A DNA stretch of 9,252 nucleotides, taken from positions 1 to 9,252 of the forward strand of contig JBGVTE010000005.1 in NCBI GenBank assembly GCA_041862375.1. The letters run 5' to 3'. This DNA comes from WVZL01 sp041862375 (GTDB taxonomy: Bacteria; Acidobacteriota; Aminicenantia; Aminicenantales; Aminicenantaceae). Below the pieces are notes generated by a model. The model saw nothing but the letters and a program-made list of their open reading frames with translations, searched no databases and had not been told where the DNA came from. Position 1 is the stretch's first letter, and each line of letters opens with the position of its first letter. This document shows positions 6,293 to 9,252 of this stretch, one piece after another. The position numbers and the translations under genes were made by a program.

Positions 6293-6300
6293 TCTCCTTT
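6293..6300 (-). promoter_or_regulatory. Shine-Dalgarno for the long RidA form
   Basis: Minus-strand AAAGGAGA sits 6 bases before the ATG at 6286, in the 21-base gap after pbpC. It makes the 154-residue start credible rather than an accidental upstream extension. Confidence 0.7.
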
Positions 6301-6307
6301 ATAGTAT

Positions 6308-8575
6308 TTATGAAAATACAGTGATTTTTATTGGGCGGCTTTTTATCATTTTCTTTCCTTTTCTTGCAGAAGCCCTAATCGTGTGAAAACCCGGTTTCAG
6401 ATTCCAGGATAAAGAAAAGGGGTATTCAGAAACTCCAATTTTCTGGTTGTTTAACCACCATTCTATTTTGTCAACGCCCATCTCTTCAGGGACATGTGCC
6501 TTGAATTTAATTGTCTGGTATTTTTTTCGCAAAATTGGGTCAATTTTGAAGATGTCTCCATTTACAGGGAAAGAAATTGCAATCATTTCCTCTAATGGTT
6601 TTTCCATAAGTTGACGAAGTTTGTCTTTGTTATAGACAGTTCCTATTTTTTGGTGAAAGAAGCATGAGTCTTGAGGTTCTGTTCCTTCTATGAATATTTC
6701 TTCTATTATGCCAGGACAAGAGGCTGTGGGGAGCTTTCCTGAAAGAGGACATATTTTCGCCCAGATTAATTTCTCTGGTTCCTTGAATGCTCCACCAGAT
6801 TTTTTTTTCTCAAGAAAAAGCATGATATCCTTGAAAAGCGGTCCACATCCTGTTATGCCAGATACATTTTGCATCGGCTTTCCGTCGAAATTACCGACCC
6901 ACACTCCCACTGTATACCTGGGAGTATAACCGATAGTCCAATTGTCTCTGAAATCTTTGGAAGTCCCTGTTTTGGAGGCGCAGGGAAAGGGAAGGCTCAG
7001 AGGAGAATTATATCCAAAGGAAGGAATACGCGCATCCCTGTCTGCAAGTATATGAGTTATAATATAAGCTACCTGGGAAGTAAATAGTGGGATTCGAGTA
7101 GATTTTTGCTCCTTTACTACCTGGTTGTTATCAACATCGAATGCCTTGAGAATTGACTTTTCTTGGATGAAAAGACCTTGCCGAGCAAGAGTTGAATAAG
7201 CAGAGACAAGCTCCAAGAGAGTTACTTCTCCGTTGCCAAGAGTCAATCCGATGCCGTAAAAACTAGGGCTTTTCCTGAGGCTTTCGAATCCCAGTCTTTT
7301 CAGCCGCTGGTAGAGTAAATCAGACCCGAGGCTCTGAAGAGCAGAAGTAGCAGGGACATTATAAGAACAGGCCAGAGCACTTCTCATTCGGATAGGGCCG
7401 TGAAATTTTTTATCATAATTTTGAGGAATGTAACTTCCTTGAGGCGTCATGAATTGAGTTTCTACATCTTCAAGGATTGTGGCTGCTGTCATTCCATTTT
7501 CTAATGCAAGGGCATAGGTGAAAGGTTTCAGAGTTGATCCAGGCTGCCGCAGTGAAACTGCTCCGTTGACCTGGCCATCGTGGCGGTAATCAAAGAAATC
7601 TTTAGAGCCAATCATGCATAAGATTTCTCCTGTGGTGTTGTCCAAGACAATTACAGCGGCATTGGAGACTTCATGAGTTTCTAAAGTTTTTAAATGACTT
7701 TTTACCAGGATATCAACTTTTTCCTGGAGGGTGTAATCAAGCGTTGTCTGGATTGCGCTCAATTTTGTGCGCTCTTTAGAAGAAATTTGGTTAAGGATGT
7801 AGTCGCAAAAGTGAGGTGCTCGGAATTTATCTTTTTCAGAGATAAGGTTTAACTTTTCCTCTAAAGCTCTTTCGAGTTCATCTTGTGTAATAAAACTTTG
7901 GCTGTACATTCTTTCAAGGATTTCTCTCTGTCTTTTTTTACCTTTATCAAAGCTTCGGTAAGGATTGAGATATGAAGGAGAACGGGGTAGCCCTGCCAGG
8001 AAGGCTGCTTCAGCCAAGCTGAGGTGACTTGACGGTTTGTCGAAATAGAGGCGTGAAGCAGCCTCAATACCGTAAGCTTGATTTCCATAGCAGACTCGGT
8101 TCAGGTATTGAGTGAGAATTTCATCTTTAGAAAGGGTGTTTTCCATTCTTAATGCCAGCCAAGCTTCGTATATTTTTGAAAAGACGTTTCGTCGGACGTG
8201 ATAGGTGTTTCTGACAAGCTGCTGGGTAATAGTGGATGCACCAGATACAATTCTTCCTGATCTTATATTCTGGATGAAAGCTCTTGCAATCGCCAAGAAA
8301 TTAACTCCCGGATGAAGAAAGAAATGTTTGTCTTCTGCAACCACTGTAGCTTTTGGAAGATGGGGTGAAATCTCTTCTAGCCTTACCCAGTGGCAATGTC
8401 CGCCTTCAGCTGAGAGAACTTCTCTCAATAAGATGTTATTGCGATCCATGAGACGGAAGGAAACCATCGAGGCTGGATTGAGCCTACCTTTAGGGATGTG
8501 AATGTAGAGCGAGATAAAAAACGTCAGTGGAGGAAGTATAAGAACAAGGACAATCGTCTTTTTTTTAATCTTCAT
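6308..8575 (-). CDS. pbpC: Penicillin-binding protein 1C (bifunctional glycosyltransferase/transpeptidase)
   Basis: This 755-residue class A PBP of the 1C type is anchored by an N-terminal membrane segment (about 8-25) behind a lysine-rich start. The glycosyltransferase (GT51) domain follows, with AEDKHFFLHPGV (80-91; E81 is the expected catalytic base), GASTITQQLVRN (112-123) and KIYEAWLALRMEN (134-146). The transpeptidase domain carries S347-T-L-K350 (nucleophile motif), S404-Y-N406 and K535-T-G537, so both activities look intact. The C-terminus (about 665-755, with a predicted beta-rich WWLNNQKIG...PGFHTI region) matches the PBP1C C-terminal domain. It polymerises and possibly cross-links peptidoglycan on the periplasmic side. 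The start overlaps the upstream A2M-family stop in an ATGA and has no Shine-Dalgarno of its own, implying translational coupling. The pairing matches E. coli yfhM-pbpC. Confidence 0.96.
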   Translation of the reverse strand: MKIKKKTIVLVLILPPLTFFISLYIHIPKGRLNPASMVSFRLMDRNNILLREVLSAEGGHCHWVRLEEISPHLPKATVVAEDKHFFLHPGVNFLAIARAFIQNIRSGRIVSGASTITQQLVRNTYHVRRNVFSKIYEAWLALRMENTLSKDEILTQYLNRVCYGNQAYGIEAASRLYFDKPSSHLSLAEAAFLAGLPRSPSYLNPYRSFDKGKKRQREILERMYSQSFITQDELERALEEKLNLISEKDKFRAPHFCDYILNQISSKERTKLSAIQTTLDYTLQEKVDILVKSHLKTLETHEVSNAAVIVLDNTTGEILCMIGSKDFFDYRHDGQVNGAVSLRQPGSTLKPFTYALALENGMTAATILEDVETQFMTPQGSYIPQNYDKKFHGPIRMRSALACSYNVPATSALQSLGSDLLYQRLKRLGFESLRKSPSFYGIGLTLGNGEVTLLELVSAYSTLARQGLFIQEKSILKAFDVDNNQVVKEQKSTRIPLFTSQVAYIITHILADRDARIPSFGYNSPLSLPFPCASKTGTSKDFRDNWTIGYTPRYTVGVWVGNFDGKPMQNVSGITGCGPLFKDIMLFLEKKKSGGAFKEPEKLIWAKICPLSGKLPTASCPGIIEEIFIEGTEPQDSCFFHQKIGTVYNKDKLRQLMEKPLEEMIAISFPVNGDIFKIDPILRKKYQTIKFKAHVPEEMGVDKIEWWLNNQKIGVSEYPFSLSWNLKPGFHTIRASARKGKKMIKSRPIKITVFS

Positions 8576-9252
8576 TTTACAATTATTACCGTAAACTCTG
8601 GACTTCTGCCAAAGACTTCAGGAGAATACATCTCTTCAGCTTTAGTGCCAGAAGCATGGAAGGTGCCGAAAGTTAAAGCTCGTGCTAGATAGCGATGGGT
8701 ATGGATTCCAGGCTTCAAGCTATCAGCAAAGAGAAGTACTCTGTCATCATGCATCTCAATGTGGTTGAATCCTAGCCACCACGGTTTCCGTTCTTTCTCT
8801 TCATCGAGCTGCTCAAGCCTCCGTTGCTCCTCCTCACTTTCAGTTGCAAATGTTGGATTCACAGCTTCAAGCCCAGCTGGAAGAGGATCATGGACAATAA
8901 TAAAAAGGCTTTCTCTGGGAATAGCTACGTGGAGTGTGATTACAACAAGAGAACCTGCTTTGATGGATTCTACAGGCCTTCCATCAAGAGTTGCGATCTC
9001 TTTTTGAACAGCAAAACCTTCATCTCGGGCCTCTAGCTTTCGCTGAGGAGCATAGGTCATCTGTGTCCCGTAGTAGAGTGATCCTTTGCCTTTCTTTTTA
9101 ATCTTGAGAGGAATTGTCTTCCCTGGCTCAAATTTAGCTAAGGAGACCTCAGTTTTTACGATTTTATCCCGCTTGGCTTTGAAGATTTCCTCAAGAAGGA
9201 GTTTGCCTGCGAGACGGACTTCTACTTTGAAATCAGGTTCAACTTTTTCATA
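8572..9252 (-). CDS. Alpha-2-macroglobulin family protein, C-terminal fragment (5' end outside the window)
   Basis: The reading frame stays open from the stop at 8572 to the right edge, giving the last 226 residues of a much larger protein; the Met codon at 9060 is internal. Motifs match the C-terminal macroglobulin domain of bacterial A2M proteins (YfhM/MagD type): a GSLYYGTQMTYAP stretch (about 57-69 of the fragment), VHDPLPAGLEAVNP (120-133), MHDDRVLLFADSL (167-179), RYLARALTFGTF (187-198) and MYSPEVFGRS (208-217). A charged Glu/Arg-rich insert spans about 138-156. Bacterial A2Ms are thought to trap proteases in the periplasm, often through a thioester (CxEQ) that would lie outside this window and cannot be checked here. 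The next gene, pbpC, overlaps by 4 bases. Confidence 0.9.
   Translation of the reverse strand, partial: YEKVEPDFKVEVRLAGKLLLEEIFKAKRDKIVKTEVSLAKFEPGKTIPLKIKKKGKGSLYYGTQMTYAPQRKLEARDEGFAVQKEIATLDGRPVESIKAGSLVVITLHVAIPRESLFIIVHDPLPAGLEAVNPTFATESEEEQRRLEQLDEEKERKPWWLGFNHIEMHDDRVLLFADSLKPGIHTHRYLARALTFGTFHASGTKAEEMYSPEVFGRSPEFTVIIVK

Noticed and set aside
9058..9060. ATG that could start a 162-residue gene ending at 8572
   Set aside because: The frame stays open for 64 codons up to the window edge, and the A2M C-terminal domain continues across this Met, so it is internal.

Overview
The window is chromosomal DNA from a moderately AT-rich bacterium (roughly 40% G+C by eye) that is very probably Gram-negative. 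The evidence for that is an alpha-2-macroglobulin/PbpC gene pair, which in bacteria is a periplasmic arrangement. Genes are tightly packed, with overlaps of 4 and 17 bases and gaps of 7-21 bases. A GTCATTGCGA-type palindromic repeat, a PilZ protein and an FmdB protein with a Ser/Cys-rich tail would fit an uncultured lineage such as Aminicenantes (OP8) or a deltaproteobacteria-like group. That placement is a low-confidence inference; nothing here fixes the taxon.

Layout. Bases 1-107 are an imperfect inverted repeat resembling dispersed palindromic/MITE elements. Bases 108-295 hold no gene but carry a near-consensus sigma-70 promoter (222-250) for the only plus-strand gene, a small PilZ-domain protein (296-649). 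Everything else lies on the minus strand and converges on PilZ with an 8-base gap. Read in the direction of transcription (right to left) there are two gene clusters. Cluster 1 is the C-terminus of an alpha-2-macroglobulin-family protein (runs off the right edge), then pbpC (4-base ATGA overlap), then a RidA-family gene (21-base gap). It ends at a strong hairpin at 5774-5815. Cluster 2 is an FmdB-type zinc ribbon with its own putative promoter, then hyuA, hyuB and a divergent Nramp-fold transporter.

How the genes may work together. A2M and PbpC form the known pairing of a periplasmic protease trap with a bifunctional peptidoglycan synthase. The third gene, RidA, has two well-placed ribosome sites: one gives an ordinary 125-residue cytoplasmic RidA, the other adds a Tat-like leader of about 29 residues. 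HyuA and HyuB are the two subunits of an ATP-dependent hydantoinase/5-oxoprolinase-type enzyme. The transporter downstream is translationally coupled to hyuB and lacks the classic Nramp metal ligands (GPGT for DPGN, VPY for MPH). The cluster is therefore best read as uptake plus ATP-dependent ring opening of a small cyclic amide such as 5-oxoproline or a hydantoin, not as metal uptake. I consider this the most interesting part of the window. No RNA genes, CRISPR arrays, transposases or phage genes were seen.
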